Positions 1 to 8,783 are shown, counted from the first letter of the stretch. The stretch: 64,000 nt of DNA from Korobacter sp036501185 (GCA_036501185.1 DASYAU010000048.1:1-64000), one strand, 5' to 3'. Translations and numbers: made by a program. Notes: generated by a model not told the origin, from the sequence alone.

Positions 1-171
1 GGTCTCGTCCTCATCGTCCATGTCTTCTTCTTCGGGTTCCGAGGCGGAGACCTCTTCGTCCTCTTCTTCGTCCTCGAAGTCCTCGTCGAGTGACTCGTCG
101 AACGCGTTGCTATCGCCGAACTCATCCATCTCGTCATCACGTCCGTACAAAGTATCGTCGTAGAAACTCAT
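1..171 (-). CDS. Acidic protein, N-terminal part only (runs off the window)
   Basis: The first 57 codons of a gene that continues beyond the left edge. The ATG at 171 is directly preceded by GGAGGAGCG, a strong ribosome binding site, so the start is well supported. More than half of the visible residues are Asp or Glu, in runs such as DEDFEDEEEDEE, with only a single Arg and no Lys. Such a stretch is probably disordered and strongly anionic; it could be the acidic tail or linker of a nucleic-acid- or ribosome-associated protein. No domain can be recognised, so no function is proposed. Confidence 0.7.
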   Translation of the reverse strand, partial: MSFYDDTLYGRDDEMDEFGDSNAFDESLDEDFEDEEEDEEVSASEPEEEDMDDEDET

Positions 172-728
172 CGCTCCTCCTGCTAGCTCCACCAGGAACC
201 GTTAGTTGAGAATGCCTTGGCCCACATGCACCACCACGCCCACTGCCTGCGCAACGCGAACGATTGCAAATTCGTCGCTCCACTCATTCGCGACGAGCGC
301 GGATTATAGCAAATCATCCGCGCATAACGTGTGACACACACTCACTCGCCCTGCATCAAGGTTAGCGACTCTATCTGAAATCCCGCGAAGTGGCAACACA
401 CCGCGCGAGCTACTCACCATTGCAAATTTCACAATGGAAAACACGCCTCGAACGCCTTCTTCGTCTACCTGTAAGTTATTGATAACAAGATCGATGCAGG
501 CCATCACCCCCAGCACCGCGTACTCTGCCCGAAGGCCGTCTTTCGTTAGCCCACCGCTATTGCGCTGGGGAAAAGCATCAATGACGTGCGTGCCCGGAGG
601 GCATCTTTCCTTCGGCGCCGCACATTCACGCAGCGTGCCCACGCGCATCGGTCAACTCACTTCGACACGCCACGAACTATCTTTTCCTGAAACCTGACAC
701 CTGAAACCTAATTCCCTAAAACCCGACG
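172..728. other. Intergenic region without a convincing gene
   Basis: This 557-bp gap lies between the divergent start of the acidic-protein gene and the 3' end of the lytic transglycosylase gene. It holds a hairpin of the GCCCGGAGGGC type near 590-616 and a short CTGAAAC heptamer array at 686-710. Open frames on both strands (for example 304-648 minus) have no ribosome binding site, and the minus one reads through the hairpin element, so I do not call them genes. Confidence 0.5.
686..710. repeat. Heptamer array, CTGAAAC type (about 3 units)
   Basis: Units CTGAAAC, CTGACAC, CTGAAAC in tandem, 7-bp period, just past the 3' end of the lytic transglycosylase gene. Same family as the arrays at 8712, 14616 and 16264. 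Confidence 0.8.
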
Positions 729-2672
729 CTACCGCCGAATCACCAGCACATCTCCTGGCCGCAGCTTCGCTTCCACCTTCGGATTCTCTTTCTTCAACGC
801 CGCCACCGTGACCTTGTACTGGTTCGCGATGCTCGTCAGTGTCTCGCCGCGCTTCACCGTGTGATGTACAACCTTCGCGTTCGTGGTCGCCTTCTTCGAC
901 GAACTCTTCTCACTCAACTCCGGCGCCGACTTCGATGGTTTCGAAGAATGCGAACTCTTTCGCGTGCTCGCTTCTTCCGCTTCTCCTGTCGGCTTATAAA
1001 TGTGCAGCACTCGCCCCGCCGTCAGCTTATTGCTCGACAGGTGGTTCCACTTGCGCACCTTTTCCGCGGGAACGCTGAAATCGTCCGCCACCGACTCAAC
1101 TGTATCGCCCTTGCGAACCTTGTATGCCGTCGCATGCTTCGAGTATCCGCCACTGCTCGCGGTCTCCTCGCTCGCCGCTTCTTTTCCACGCGAAGTCGCC
1201 ACCGGGATAATCAGCTTCGCGTCAGCTTTCATTTCCTCGTCGTGCAGATCGTTCGCCTCTGAAATCGCGTGTGCGCTCACGTGATACTTACGCGCAATCG
1301 ACGCCAGCGTATCTCCCGGCTGCACCCGATGGAACCGCCACAACACGCGCTTCTCCAGCGGAATCGACGCAATCTGCTGCTCGAATTTGTCCTTCGTTCC
1401 AATTGGAAGGTGCAGCGTGAACGCCTCGTCTTTCGGCGTGGTCATCCGCAACAAGCTCGGGTTCAGCGCCTGCAACTGATCCACCGAGCTGTCCACGCAC
1501 TCCGCTACCAGCCGCAAATCCACCGGATAATCAATCGTCACCGAATCGCTCGACGCCGGTGCTTCCATCTCCACATCCGTGAGCCCGTACTGTGCCGGGT
1601 TCTTCGACATGATGGTGATCGCCAAAATAATTGGAACGTAATTCCGCGTCTCCTTCGGCAGCACGTTGCGCTTGTACAACTCCCAGAAGTCGGCGTACCC
1701 CGTCCGCTCCACCGCTTTCTGTACCGTCCCCGGGCCGCTGTTGTATGCGGCCATCGCCAGGTACCAGTCGCCAAACTGGTTGTACAAATCTTTCAGGTGA
1801 TGCGCCGCCGCCCGCGTCGATTTCTCCGGGTCCTGCCGCTCATCCACCCACCAATTGCGTTGCAGTCCGTATCCCGACGCTCGGCTCGCCATGAACTGCC
1901 ACATCCCGCGCGCCCCCGCCCGCGACAGCGCCAGCGAGTGGAACCCCGATTCCGCCTGCGCGAGATAAATCAAGTCCTGCGGCACGCCTTCTTCTTTCAG
2001 TACCCGCAGAATCATGTCGCGATACCGCCCCGAGTGCTCCATTCCGTTCACCAGCGCCCCGCGTCCGCGCGATGAGAAATAGGAAATGTAGCTGGCAATC
2101 TGATCGTTCATCACCAGCGGCAAATCCGAATGTGTCTGCCGGATCTCCGCCGCTGCCTGCGCCTTGATGTTCGGATCCACCGGGAAAGTGACTTCGTTGG
2201 CTTCATCGATCGGCGCCGGTTCCGACTGCTGCTCCGTGAACCCGTCCCCCTCTTTCAGCGCCTGCATCTCCAACTCGTGGACCGACTCCACGATCTTGTC
2301 GAACTCGTTTTCCAGCCGCTCGTCCGAATGCACATCGAGGTTGGACGACAACATCGTCGTGAACGCGTGATCGAAATTTTCCTTGGCTGCCTCGAGATGC
2401 CCGGCCTTGTAGTTCGCCTGCCCCGCGTCGTATTGCCGCTCCGCGTCGGCAATCAGCGACGCCACCGGGTCCTGCTGCTCTTGCGTCGTTTCCGGAGCCT
2501 GCAGCACCGCCGCCGCTTCGGCCGGCGCCTGCGGTTGCGGGCTTGCCAAAGTAGGCGCCATCGCCTGCGGAGGCGGTGTCGCTTTCGCCGCCTTCGGATT
2601 GTCGCTCTCGCAAGCCGTACAAATCAGCACCGCCCCCAACAAAGGCAGCGACCATACTCTAAGAATTCTCAA
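729..2672 (-). CDS. mltD: Membrane-bound lytic murein transglycosylase D-like lipoprotein with three LysM domains
   Basis: Cleaves the glycan strand of peptidoglycan between MurNAc and GlcNAc with formation of 1,6-anhydroMurNAc, in the periplasm. Order of parts (647-residue form): hydrophobic leader ending in a Cys (ICTAC, an imperfect lipobox), a Pro/Ala/Gln-rich linker, an SLT domain with catalytic Glu 241 in AQAESGF and the YNSGPGTV motif, then LysM repeats at about 445-491, 514-559 and 602-647 for peptidoglycan binding. The start is put at a TTG (2672) preceded by AAGGGGG because that gives a standard 20-residue leader. An in-frame ATG at 2711 lies inside a hairpin repeat and is judged accidental. 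Stands alone; a heptamer array follows its stop. Confidence 0.85.
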   Translation of the reverse strand: MRILRVWSLPLLGAVLICTACESDNPKAAKATPPPQAMAPTLASPQPQAPAEAAAVLQAPETTQEQQDPVASLIADAERQYDAGQANYKAGHLEAAKENFDHAFTTMLSSNLDVHSDERLENEFDKIVESVHELEMQALKEGDGFTEQQSEPAPIDEANEVTFPVDPNIKAQAAAEIRQTHSDLPLVMNDQIASYISYFSSRGRGALVNGMEHSGRYRDMILRVLKEEGVPQDLIYLAQAESGFHSLALSRAGARGMWQFMASRASGYGLQRNWWVDERQDPEKSTRAAAHHLKDLYNQFGDWYLAMAAYNSGPGTVQKAVERTGYADFWELYKRNVLPKETRNYVPIILAITIMSKNPAQYGLTDVEMEAPASSDSVTIDYPVDLRLVAECVDSSVDQLQALNPSLLRMTTPKDEAFTLHLPIGTKDKFEQQIASIPLEKRVLWRFHRVQPGDTLASIARKYHVSAHAISEANDLHDEEMKADAKLIIPVATSRGKEAASEETASSGGYSKHATAYKVRKGDTVESVADDFSVPAEKVRKWNHLSSNKLTAGRVLHIYKPTGEAEEASTRKSSHSSKPSKSAPELSEKSSSKKATTNAKVVHHTVKRGETLTSIANQYKVTVAALKKENPKVEAKLRPGDVLVIRR

Positions 2673-2684
2673 TGTCCCCCTTCG

Positions 2685-2724
2685 GGTGCCCCAGGTTTGA
2701 CCGTTTTCCAAACCTGGGAATTTT
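2685..2724. repeat. GTGCCCC hairpin element (copy 1)
   Basis: Flank GGTGCC, arms CCCAGGTTTG (2690-2699) and CAAACCTGGG (2709-2718), then GAATTTTC. Member of the family also seen at 6763, 6811, 7889 and 24055. Confidence 0.75.
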
Positions 2725-2770
2725 CTCTCGCGCCAGCCGACATTGCTCTCTTCCTCACACCACTCTCTCT

Positions 2771-2806
2771 TGTTATCCAGAGGAGCGCAGCGACGAAGGA
2801 CCTGCT
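2771..2806. repeat. Dispersed GTYATCCAGAG..GAAGGACCTG element
   Basis: Core reads TGTTATCCAGAGGAGCGCAG followed by CGACGAAGGACCTG. Nearly the same text recurs at 13210 and 20837 and, in a longer form, at 10806 and 25742. Intergenic in all cases. Confidence 0.75.
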
Positions 2807-2882
2807 GTTTCCGATCCCTCCCCCAAATCCTACTGTCCTCTTTCTACGAAGGTCAACGGACCGAAAGCCTTAAGCCCCCAAC

Positions 2883-2911
2883 AAAAAAGGCGCCCCCAAC
2901 AGGAGGCGCCT
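2883..2911 (-). terminator. Rho-independent terminator of the TonB-dependent receptor gene
   Basis: On the minus strand AGGCGCC, a 10-nt loop, GGCGCCT and then six T. Lies 31 bp past the stop codon at 2942. Confidence 0.85.
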
Positions 2912-2912
2912 C

Positions 2913-2935
2913 CTAATCACTAACCACTAATCACT
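2913..2935. repeat. Heptamer array, CTAATCA type (3 units)
   Basis: Units CTAATCA, CTAACCA, CTAATCA between the receptor stop codon and its terminator. Confidence 0.75.
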
Positions 2936-2941
2936 GTATTC

Positions 2942-5900
2942 CTACCAACTCACCCGCAACGCAAACTGGAACTGCCGCGGATCATCCGCCGAAGTCGGTG
3001 TTCCCGCCTGGTTCCAGATAGGGTTCACGTCGCTTACGTTGAACTTATTCGCTAAGTTGAACACGTCCATGATCCCCTCCAGCCGGATCCGTTCCGTCAA
3101 CTGGAAGCTCCGCGACACCCGCAGGTCATTGAACACGTTGTAAGGTTTCGTGCCCACGTTGCGTCCAATGTTGCCGTTCAGGTTCGGAACCACGCCGTTC
3201 GTCAGGAACACATCGAGATAGCAAGTTGGAATCAAGTAGCCCGTCGGCGAGAACTTCGAAGGTGCTGCCACATCGCCGCACGGATCGGTCTGCCCCGCGC
3301 TCGCTGCCATCGGACGATCGGTTGTCGACCCGAAATCGAAGTTCTGGTCGAAGCCCGAAATAATGTTGAACGGACGCCCCGACGCGATCTCGATAATCGG
3401 CGCGAACACCCAATTGCTGTACAGCATGCCTGCGCCGCCCTTGTGTTCGCCGGTGTTATACACGCCGCTGAACACAAACCGGTGCCGCTCGTCGAACAGC
3501 GAGTTCGAACGTTCCGCCGCCGGATTGTTGTTGTCCTGCGGCGACAACGGCGACTGCAAGTCTGTCGAATCGTCAATCGCGTGCGACCACGTGTACGACG
3601 CCAAAAATTGGTAGTTCTGCGAGAACCGCTTCTCCAAATTTACCGTCAGCCCGTGATACACCGAGCTGCCATTCGAGAAGTTCGCCGGAATATCAGAGAA
3701 GGGAATCGTTCCGTATCCGCCCAGCCCGTAGCTCTGCAGCACGCTGTTGATGAATGGTTGCGCTCCTGCCGGCAAGTACGGAGACAACGTCGGGTTGAAT
3801 CCCGACGGACGGAAGAAGCTCACCACCGCCGCCGGAACATACGGCCCCGCCGGTCCCACGCCCGCCGCGTTCACATCCAGCGGACCACCCAACTCCTCCG
3901 CCGCCGTGATGCAAGCCACTGCATTGGTCGGAGGACACCCGCCGGGCACCTGGCTCGAGATGTAGTTGAACAAATTCTTCGTCGCCAGGTCGCCACGCGC
4001 CGCATTGATGTTGATCGGCCTGTTTAGGTGGTGTCCGCCGTTGAAGTTGTACTGCACGCTCAAGTCGTACCCGTGCCCGAAGTCGTGCTCGATCGTGAAG
4101 TTCGCTTGCTCCGAGTACGCGTAAACGAAGTTCTTCGCCGTCGGATACCCGAACGGCAGCATCGCCAACGGTACCGGTCCGCCTCCCGGACCGCCCGTCA
4201 TGAAGTTCTGGTTCACCCACACCGAGTTCGTCCCCGGCGTCGGATTGAACCGCTGCTGGTTCGGCAGATAAGTAAACGAAGGTGGCAAACAGGCCAGGTT
4301 CCCCTGGAACGCGTTCGTCGCCGTCAGTGTGCCAATCGGGTCTGCCAGGTTGCAGGCCGAAGGCGCCCCGCCAAACAGCACGATCTGCGCATCCTTCGTC
4401 GCGTCCGCTACGTTCGAGTCAAACGCCAACGCCAACAGCGGATGGTCATAGAAAATGCCGTACGATCCGCGGATCGCCGTCTTGCCATCGCCCTTCGGGT
4501 CCCATGCAAATCCAATGCGCGGAGCCACGTTGTTGAAGTCCCTCGGAATGCCCTGCGTAATCCCGAACGAATTCTGCGCCGAAGCCGCCAGCGGCGTTGC
4601 CGCCGCAAACGTCGGCGTGAACTCCACGTCATAGCGCACGCCATAGTTCAGCGTCAGCTTCGGAGTCACGCGCCAGCTGTCTTGCAAAAACACACCCACC
4701 GGCAGGTTCGTGAACGCATCGTGGTCCGATCCCACGCCCTGCACCAGGTCCTGCGGAATCCCCAGCCCATAGGCCTGCACCGGGTTCAGCGCGGGCGCTC
4801 CCGGCACCACTGTCACCGAGCCGAAGTCATACAGGCCGCCGAAGTTCACGCTGAAATCTGCGCGCAGTGGCAGGAAGTTGACGTCCGCTCCGAACTTCAC
4901 CGTGTGCTTACCTGCCGTCCACGTGAAGTTGTCGAGCCCCTCATATCGCTGTTCCGTACGTCTTACGAACGAGAACGGTTCGCGTCCGAAGAACGCGTAC
5001 CCGGGGATGTTGATTGCCACATCGCTTCCGCCGGGAGCCTCGCTCGCGTAGTTGTACAGCAGTCCGCGCCGCGCGTACTGGAAGCGGAATTCGTTGATCT
5101 TGTTGTTGCCCAGCGTCCACGTATCCTGCGCCGTGATGTTGAAGTCGCGATACGTCTGATCCGACGTTCTCGACCACGCATTCTGTCCAAAGTTCTGCGG
5201 CCCCTGCGCGTTTACCTGGATGCCCGTCACCGTGCTCGGGCTCACCCCCACGCGCAGCGATAACTGGTTGTTGGCCGATACCTGCTGGTCCAGTCGCGCC
5301 GACCACAAACTCGTCCCTTCGAAGATCGGGAAATTTCCTACCAGCGAATTCATCGCCACATACGAAGCCGGCAGCGTGTTCGCCACCCCGCTCACGATCG
5401 GCGTGAACATGTACGGCGTCGGCAACTCGCCCAGGTTGTACAGCGGATTCTTGCCGGTCAGCGCCGTTACCGAGGTGCTGCCCGCCAGCAATCCATATTG
5501 CACCGCCTGCTGGATGAACGATCCGTTCCCCGTTGCCACCGCTCCGTTAATGAACCCAATCTGCTGCGGCGTCAGCGGCAGCGCAATCGGCACCCCGAAT
5601 GGCGTGAAATCGAAGTTCTGGAAGCCGAAATTATCCGCGCCAATGCTGCTATATCCGCTCTCATGCCGCCGGGTCGTTTCGTACGACAGGAAGTAGAACG
5701 TCTTGTCTTTCTTGATCGCGCCGCCCGCCGTAAATCCCGCCTGCACCCGTGTGTACGCCGGGTTCGCAATCGTCGAGAACGGGTTCACCGCCTGGATATC
5801 GCGGTTCCGCAGATACCCAAACACATCGCCGTGAAAATCGTTCGACCCCGACTTCGTCACGATGTTGATCACGCCGCCGGCCGCCTGCCCGTATTCAGCG

Positions 5901-6577
5901 TTGTAGCCATTTGTCTGGAGTTGGAACTCCTGCACCGCGTCCTGCGACACCGTCGACCGCACGCCGTTCACGGAATTATCCACGGCATTCGCGCCGTCCA
6001 CCGTCACCAGGTTGCTGCGTGCACGCTGCCCGCTCACGTTGATCCCCGACGTCGGCGCCGCGCCAATCGACGGCGCATCATCGCGCGTCAGCTGCGAGTT
6101 CGTCAGCGCAAAATTGATGTAATTGCGTCCATTGATCGGCAGGTTGTCGATCTGCACCTGGTCAACCGTGCTCGCCGAGCCCGTGCGCTGCGTCTCTACC
6201 ATCTGCGCCTCGGAGCTCACGTTGACCGTCTCATTCACCGCCGCCACCTGCACTTCGACGGGCAGGTTTGCCACCTGTCCCACCGTCAGCCGCAGGTTCG
6301 GGACCTCGATCTTCGCAAACCCCGCCGCGCTCACCGTGATCTTGTACACACCCGGCGGAACCGCCTGGAAAATGTACTCACCTTCGCGCCCGGGAGCGCC
6401 CGTGCGCTCGAAATTCTGCGCCTCGTTCCGCGCCGTGACGGTCGCGCCATTAATCACGCCACCCCTCGCGTCCTTCACCGTAACCTGCAGCTCCGCCGAC
6501 GAGCCTTGCGCCCACCCGCAAACCGCCGCCACACACACCAACGCCGCCAATGCCGCAATTCTTACAAACCCGCGCAT
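2942..6577 (-). CDS. TonB-dependent receptor, Oar-like, with N-terminal carboxypeptidase-regulatory domain
   Basis: Outer-membrane beta-barrel receptor that would import large or scarce ligands with energy from TonB. 1211 residues. A signal peptide of about 24 residues ends at GWAQ; a carboxypeptidase-regulatory-like (Ig-like) domain spans about 27-110; the plug follows (LPINGRNYINFAL near 146); the rest is a long barrel with many aromatic, Asn- and Gly-rich strands, ending in FQFALRVSW with the terminal aromatic residue needed for Bam insertion. The start has GAGGA 6 nt upstream. This architecture and length are typical of the expanded acidobacterial receptor family. The ligand cannot be told: no CAZyme or uptake operon is beside it. 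Confidence 0.92.
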   Translation of the reverse strand: MRGFVRIAALAALVCVAAVCGWAQGSSAELQVTVKDARGGVINGATVTARNEAQNFERTGAPGREGEYIFQAVPPGVYKITVSAAGFAKIEVPNLRLTVGQVANLPVEVQVAAVNETVNVSSEAQMVETQRTGSASTVDQVQIDNLPINGRNYINFALTNSQLTRDDAPSIGAAPTSGINVSGQRARSNLVTVDGANAVDNSVNGVRSTVSQDAVQEFQLQTNGYNAEYGQAAGGVINIVTKSGSNDFHGDVFGYLRNRDIQAVNPFSTIANPAYTRVQAGFTAGGAIKKDKTFYFLSYETTRRHESGYSSIGADNFGFQNFDFTPFGVPIALPLTPQQIGFINGAVATGNGSFIQQAVQYGLLAGSTSVTALTGKNPLYNLGELPTPYMFTPIVSGVANTLPASYVAMNSLVGNFPIFEGTSLWSARLDQQVSANNQLSLRVGVSPSTVTGIQVNAQGPQNFGQNAWSRTSDQTYRDFNITAQDTWTLGNNKINEFRFQYARRGLLYNYASEAPGGSDVAINIPGYAFFGREPFSFVRRTEQRYEGLDNFTWTAGKHTVKFGADVNFLPLRADFSVNFGGLYDFGSVTVVPGAPALNPVQAYGLGIPQDLVQGVGSDHDAFTNLPVGVFLQDSWRVTPKLTLNYGVRYDVEFTPTFAAATPLAASAQNSFGITQGIPRDFNNVAPRIGFAWDPKGDGKTAIRGSYGIFYDHPLLALAFDSNVADATKDAQIVLFGGAPSACNLADPIGTLTATNAFQGNLACLPPSFTYLPNQQRFNPTPGTNSVWVNQNFMTGGPGGGPVPLAMLPFGYPTAKNFVYAYSEQANFTIEHDFGHGYDLSVQYNFNGGHHLNRPININAARGDLATKNLFNYISSQVPGGCPPTNAVACITAAEELGGPLDVNAAGVGPAGPYVPAAVVSFFRPSGFNPTLSPYLPAGAQPFINSVLQSYGLGGYGTIPFSDIPANFSNGSSVYHGLTVNLEKRFSQNYQFLASYTWSHAIDDSTDLQSPLSPQDNNNPAAERSNSLFDERHRFVFSGVYNTGEHKGGAGMLYSNWVFAPIIEIASGRPFNIISGFDQNFDFGSTTDRPMAASAGQTDPCGDVAAPSKFSPTGYLIPTCYLDVFLTNGVVPNLNGNIGRNVGTKPYNVFNDLRVSRSFQLTERIRLEGIMDVFNLANKFNVSDVNPIWNQAGTPTSADDPRQFQFALRVSW

Positions 6578-6762
6578 AGTTGTCCTCTTGTTCTACCGTT
6601 TCAGCATTTCGGTTTTTCCCACATCACATCGAGCAGTCCCACGGCCGTGCGCCGCTTTTCACTGAACTGAATGGCTGCTCATTTTTTATGCTGATCGCGG
6701 TATTGAACATCACCAACAGCTACTTAGGCAAGCAATAACACGCCTTAACCGGTTTATGACTC

Positions 6763-6803
6763 AGTGCCCCAGGGTTTGGCTGTTTCCCAAACCTGGGGAT
6801 TTC
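6763..6803. repeat. GTGCCCC hairpin element (copy 2)
   Basis: AGTG flank, arms CCCCAGGGTTTGG (6767-6779) and CCCAAACCTGGGG (6786-6798), followed by ATTTCC. Same stem text as copy 1 with a few extra pairs. Confidence 0.75.
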
Positions 6804-6810
6804 CGCATCG

Positions 6811-6852
6811 GGTGCCCCGTCCTTATCGCAAAGCGATAGGGCGGGGATTTTC
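6811..6852. repeat. GTGCCCC hairpin element (copy 3)
   Basis: GGTG flank, arms CCCCGTCCTTATCGC (6815-6829) and GCGATAGGGCGGGG (6833-6846), then ATTTTC. The stem sequence is unrelated to copies 1 and 2 but is still paired. Confidence 0.75.
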
Positions 6853-6888
6853 GGAGGAGTTACAATAGCGATCCCACCACCCCACGCC

Positions 6889-6975
6889 CGTTAGGACACT
6901 TTTCCTTAGCCCAGGACCGCAGGTCCTGGGAAAGCCCTCGTTAAGCGACCAGGCCCGGAGGGCACTTTTCCTTCT
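6889..6975. repeat. CCCAGGACC hairpin with flanking GGGCACTTTTCCTT modules
   Basis: Central hairpin CCCAGGACC (6910-6918) gca GGTCCTGGG (6922-6930), with a module ending in GACACTTTTCCTT before it and GCCCGGAGGGCACTTTTCCTT after it. A second copy of the same arrangement is at 8509-8600. Confidence 0.7.
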
Positions 6976-7003
6976 GCTCTCGCCGATCATTGATGACGCG
7001 CTG

Positions 7004-7360
7004 ATGACGCGTTATGATCTCCGCCGAATTCGAATGGACATTCACCACGACGCGCAAATCGAGGACTGGATCTTTCCAGACTCCCCGCATACCAATTCCT
7101 TTACGATCCGCGACATCATGGATCGGAAACTGCCGATCATCCGTGTATTCCACGATAAAGACGACGGCGCATGGCAATTTCATGGCGCCCAGGAATCAAG
7201 GCTGGAGGACGCAATTCTCGTCTGCCTCCATTGCGTAGTCGGGATAGACCCGTCTCTGAATGAATTGGCGGATCTTCCACTCGGCTGGTGCGCTTGGCGC
7301 GAAGATCCCGCTTTCCCATGGAATCGCGAACCCTACGATCCCGATTCAGAAGACGAATAA
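7004..7360 (+). CDS. Small conserved-looking hypothetical protein
   Basis: 118 residues from the first ATG; an ATG at 7034 (MDIHHDAQ) is an equally good start because neither has a clear ribosome binding site. Soluble and acidic, rich in Trp (four in the last 65 residues) with the stretch DPSLNELADLPLGWCAW, and two Cys spaced as CLHC. The feel is of a small self-contained domain of unknown function, and the C-terminus is very acidic (DPDSEDE). It stands alone between a repeat-rich gap and the convergent isoaspartyl peptidase gene. Function unknown. Confidence 0.65.
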   Translation: MTRYDLRRIRMDIHHDAQIEDWIFPDSPHTNSFTIRDIMDRKLPIIRVFHDKDDGAWQFHGAQESRLEDAILVCLHCVVGIDPSLNELADLPLGWCAWREDPAFPWNREPYDPDSEDE

Positions 7361-7380
7361 CTCCTCAATCCGCGAGCCCA

Positions 7381-7466
7381 ACAGCTAACAGCTAACAGCC
7401 TCTCCCGACACCTGAAACCCGAAGCCCGACACCCATCCCGCCACTAATCACTAACCACTAATCACC
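7381..7466. repeat. Mixed heptamer arrays (GCTAACA, CTGAAAC/CCGAAGC, CTAATCA)
   Basis: GCTAACA units at about 7384-7398, CTGAAAC/CCGAAGC units at about 7411-7430, CTAATCA/CTAACCA units at 7443-7466. All have a 7-bp period. The last block runs into the final codons of the isoaspartyl peptidase gene. Confidence 0.75.
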
Positions 7467-8419
7467 GATTTCACTCCATCCCTCTGTTCCGCCGCTCTCT
7501 TCCAAGCCCAAGCCATCCGCGGCGTGTTATGCGCCAGCCCAATCCTCCCCTGCGAATCGAGCAGAATGATGCCGCCATGTCCATTCAGCCGCTTATACAG
7601 CCGATCAATCGCCTCTTCCGCCACCTGCTGCGGAGCCTCGCCCATTTCCACCCGATCAGCCGCCCACTTCGACAGCACGAGCTTCATCATCGGCTCGCCC
7701 CAACCCGTCGTCGAAACTGCCGCGCTCAGGTTATCCGCATAACACCCGCACCCGATCAGCGACGAATCGCCCACGCGTCCCGCGGCTTTATTCAGCGTCC
7801 CACCCGTCGAGGTACCCGCCGCGATATTCCCCGACGCATCCAGCGCCACCGCGCCCACCGTGTCATGCGACTCCATGTTTTCCCCGGGGTCCCCGGCAAG
7901 CCCGTTTTCGGCTTGCTGGGGTGGCGCAAACTCCGGTGGGACCATCAACTTCTTCTGCTTCTTCGCATCTTTCCACCGCGCCATCTCGCGCGGAATAATC
8001 AAATCCTCATTCGCGCACAGCGCCATCCCATGCTCTTCCGCAAACCTTTCCGCGCCCTCTCCAACGAAGTAAATATGTGGAGAATCCGCCAGCACCCGCC
8101 GCGCCGCACGTATCGGATTCCTCAACCGCTCCACGCATCCCACCCCGCCGGCCTGCAGTGTCCCGCCATCCATCATCAACGCGTCCATCTGCACCCGCCC
8201 ATCTTCATTCAGAAACGATCCGCGCCCCGCGTCGAACGTCTCATCTTCTTCCATCACGACGATCGCTTCTTCCACCGCATCCATCGCCGTTCCGCCGCGC
8301 TCCAGCACGCGCCATCCCACCTCGACAGCCGCCCGCACGCCACGCTGATGGGCCTCCACCGCATCGTCAGGAATCGCCCAAGCCCCACCATGCACCAGCA
8401 ATACCGGCTGTCGCTCCAC
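7451..8419 (-). CDS. iaaA: Isoaspartyl peptidase / L-asparaginase (Ntn hydrolase, plant type)
   Basis: Removes isoaspartyl residues from dipeptides and hydrolyses asparagine; self-cleaves into alpha and beta chains to expose a Thr nucleophile. 322 residues from the GTG at 8419, which has AAAAGG 8 nt upstream; a GTG three codons earlier (8428) is less well placed. Seen: N-terminal VLLVHGGAWAI, FDAGRGSFLN, and the autocleavage site SHDTVGAVALD with Thr 187. Oddity: the linker just before the cleavage site is encoded by a 12-bp-arm hairpin (7891-7921) of the same family as the intergenic GTGCCCC elements, giving the residues PQQAENGLAGDPGEN. The linker is normally variable and disordered, so the enzyme is probably still active. 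Confidence 0.9.
   Translation of the reverse strand: MERQPVLLVHGGAWAIPDDAVEAHQRGVRAAVEVGWRVLERGGTAMDAVEEAIVVMEEDETFDAGRGSFLNEDGRVQMDALMMDGGTLQAGGVGCVERLRNPIRAARRVLADSPHIYFVGEGAERFAEEHGMALCANEDLIIPREMARWKDAKKQKKLMVPPEFAPPQQAENGLAGDPGENMESHDTVGAVALDASGNIAAGTSTGGTLNKAAGRVGDSSLIGCGCYADNLSAAVSTTGWGEPMMKLVLSKWAADRVEMGEAPQQVAEEAIDRLYKRLNGHGGIILLDSQGRIGLAHNTPRMAWAWKRAAEQRDGVKSVISG
7889..7925. repeat. GTGCCCC-type hairpin element inside the iaaA coding sequence (copy 4)
   Basis: Arms CCCCGGCAAGCC (7891-7902) and GGCTTGCTGGGG (7910-7921) with loop CGTTTTC, one G-T wobble. Loop text matches CCGTTTTCC of copy 1. Read on the minus strand it is in frame and free of stops. Confidence 0.7.
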
Positions 8420-8508
8420 GCAAAACACCTTTTCTGTTCAGGATTCAATCAAACGCGTCAGCATACAACAGAAGCAGTTTCGGGTTGCTTCGGTCCTGAT
8501 CGCAACCT

Positions 8509-8600
8509 TCGCCCGAAGGGCGCTTTTCTTTAGCCCAGGACCGCAGTTCTTGGGAAAGTCACGCAAAGTCCATCTTGCCCCGAGGGCACCTTTCCGTTCC
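8509..8600. repeat. CCCAGGACC hairpin with flanking GGGC..CTTTTC modules (second copy)
   Basis: GCCCGAAGGGCGCTTTTCTT, then CCCAGGACC (8534-8542) gca GTTCTTGGG, then CCCCGAGGGCACCTTTCC. Same order as at 6889-6975. Confidence 0.7.
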
Positions 8601-8711
8601 CGGCGGATCAGCTAATCTTGTCATCCAATACCGCCCACGTCTCCTCTACTCGCAAGGCCGCAGGCCAACCGGGCTCTTCAGCACCATGCGTCAGCGCTGT
8701 CAAACGCCTCT

Positions 8712-8741
8712 ACTGACACCTGACACCTGAAACCTGAAACC
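8712..8741. repeat. Heptamer array, CTGAAAC type (4 units)
   Basis: Units CTGACAC, CTGACAC, CTGAAAC, CTGAAAC, ending 15 bp before the terminator at 8757. Confidence 0.8.
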
Positions 8742-8756
8742 TTCTTCTCCCCCAAA

Positions 8757-8783
8757 ACAAAAACGCCCGCATCATGCGGGCGC
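8757..8783 (-). terminator. Rho-independent terminator of the greA-phosphatidyltransferase unit
   Basis: On the minus strand GCGGGCG...CGCCCGC followed by TTTTTGTTTT, 19 bp past the stop at 8802. Confidence 0.85.

Larger units (their letters stand above)
6578..7003. other. Intergenic region made largely of hairpin repeats
   Basis: Between the divergent receptor gene and a small plus-strand gene. The first 150 bp presumably hold the receptor promoter. 6763-6852 are two GTGCCCC hairpin elements back to back. 6889-6975 hold a CCCAGGACC-gca-GGTCCTGGG hairpin flanked by two GG(R)CACTTTTCCTT modules. No gene seen. Confidence 0.6.

Noticed and set aside
304..648. 114-codon minus-strand frame
   Set aside because: No ribosome binding site, composition unlike the neighbours, and the N-terminal part is the translation of a GCCCGGAGGGC hairpin element.
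4028..5263. 411-codon plus-strand frame opposite the TonB-dependent receptor
   Set aside because: Arg/His/Val-rich shadow of a clear receptor gene.
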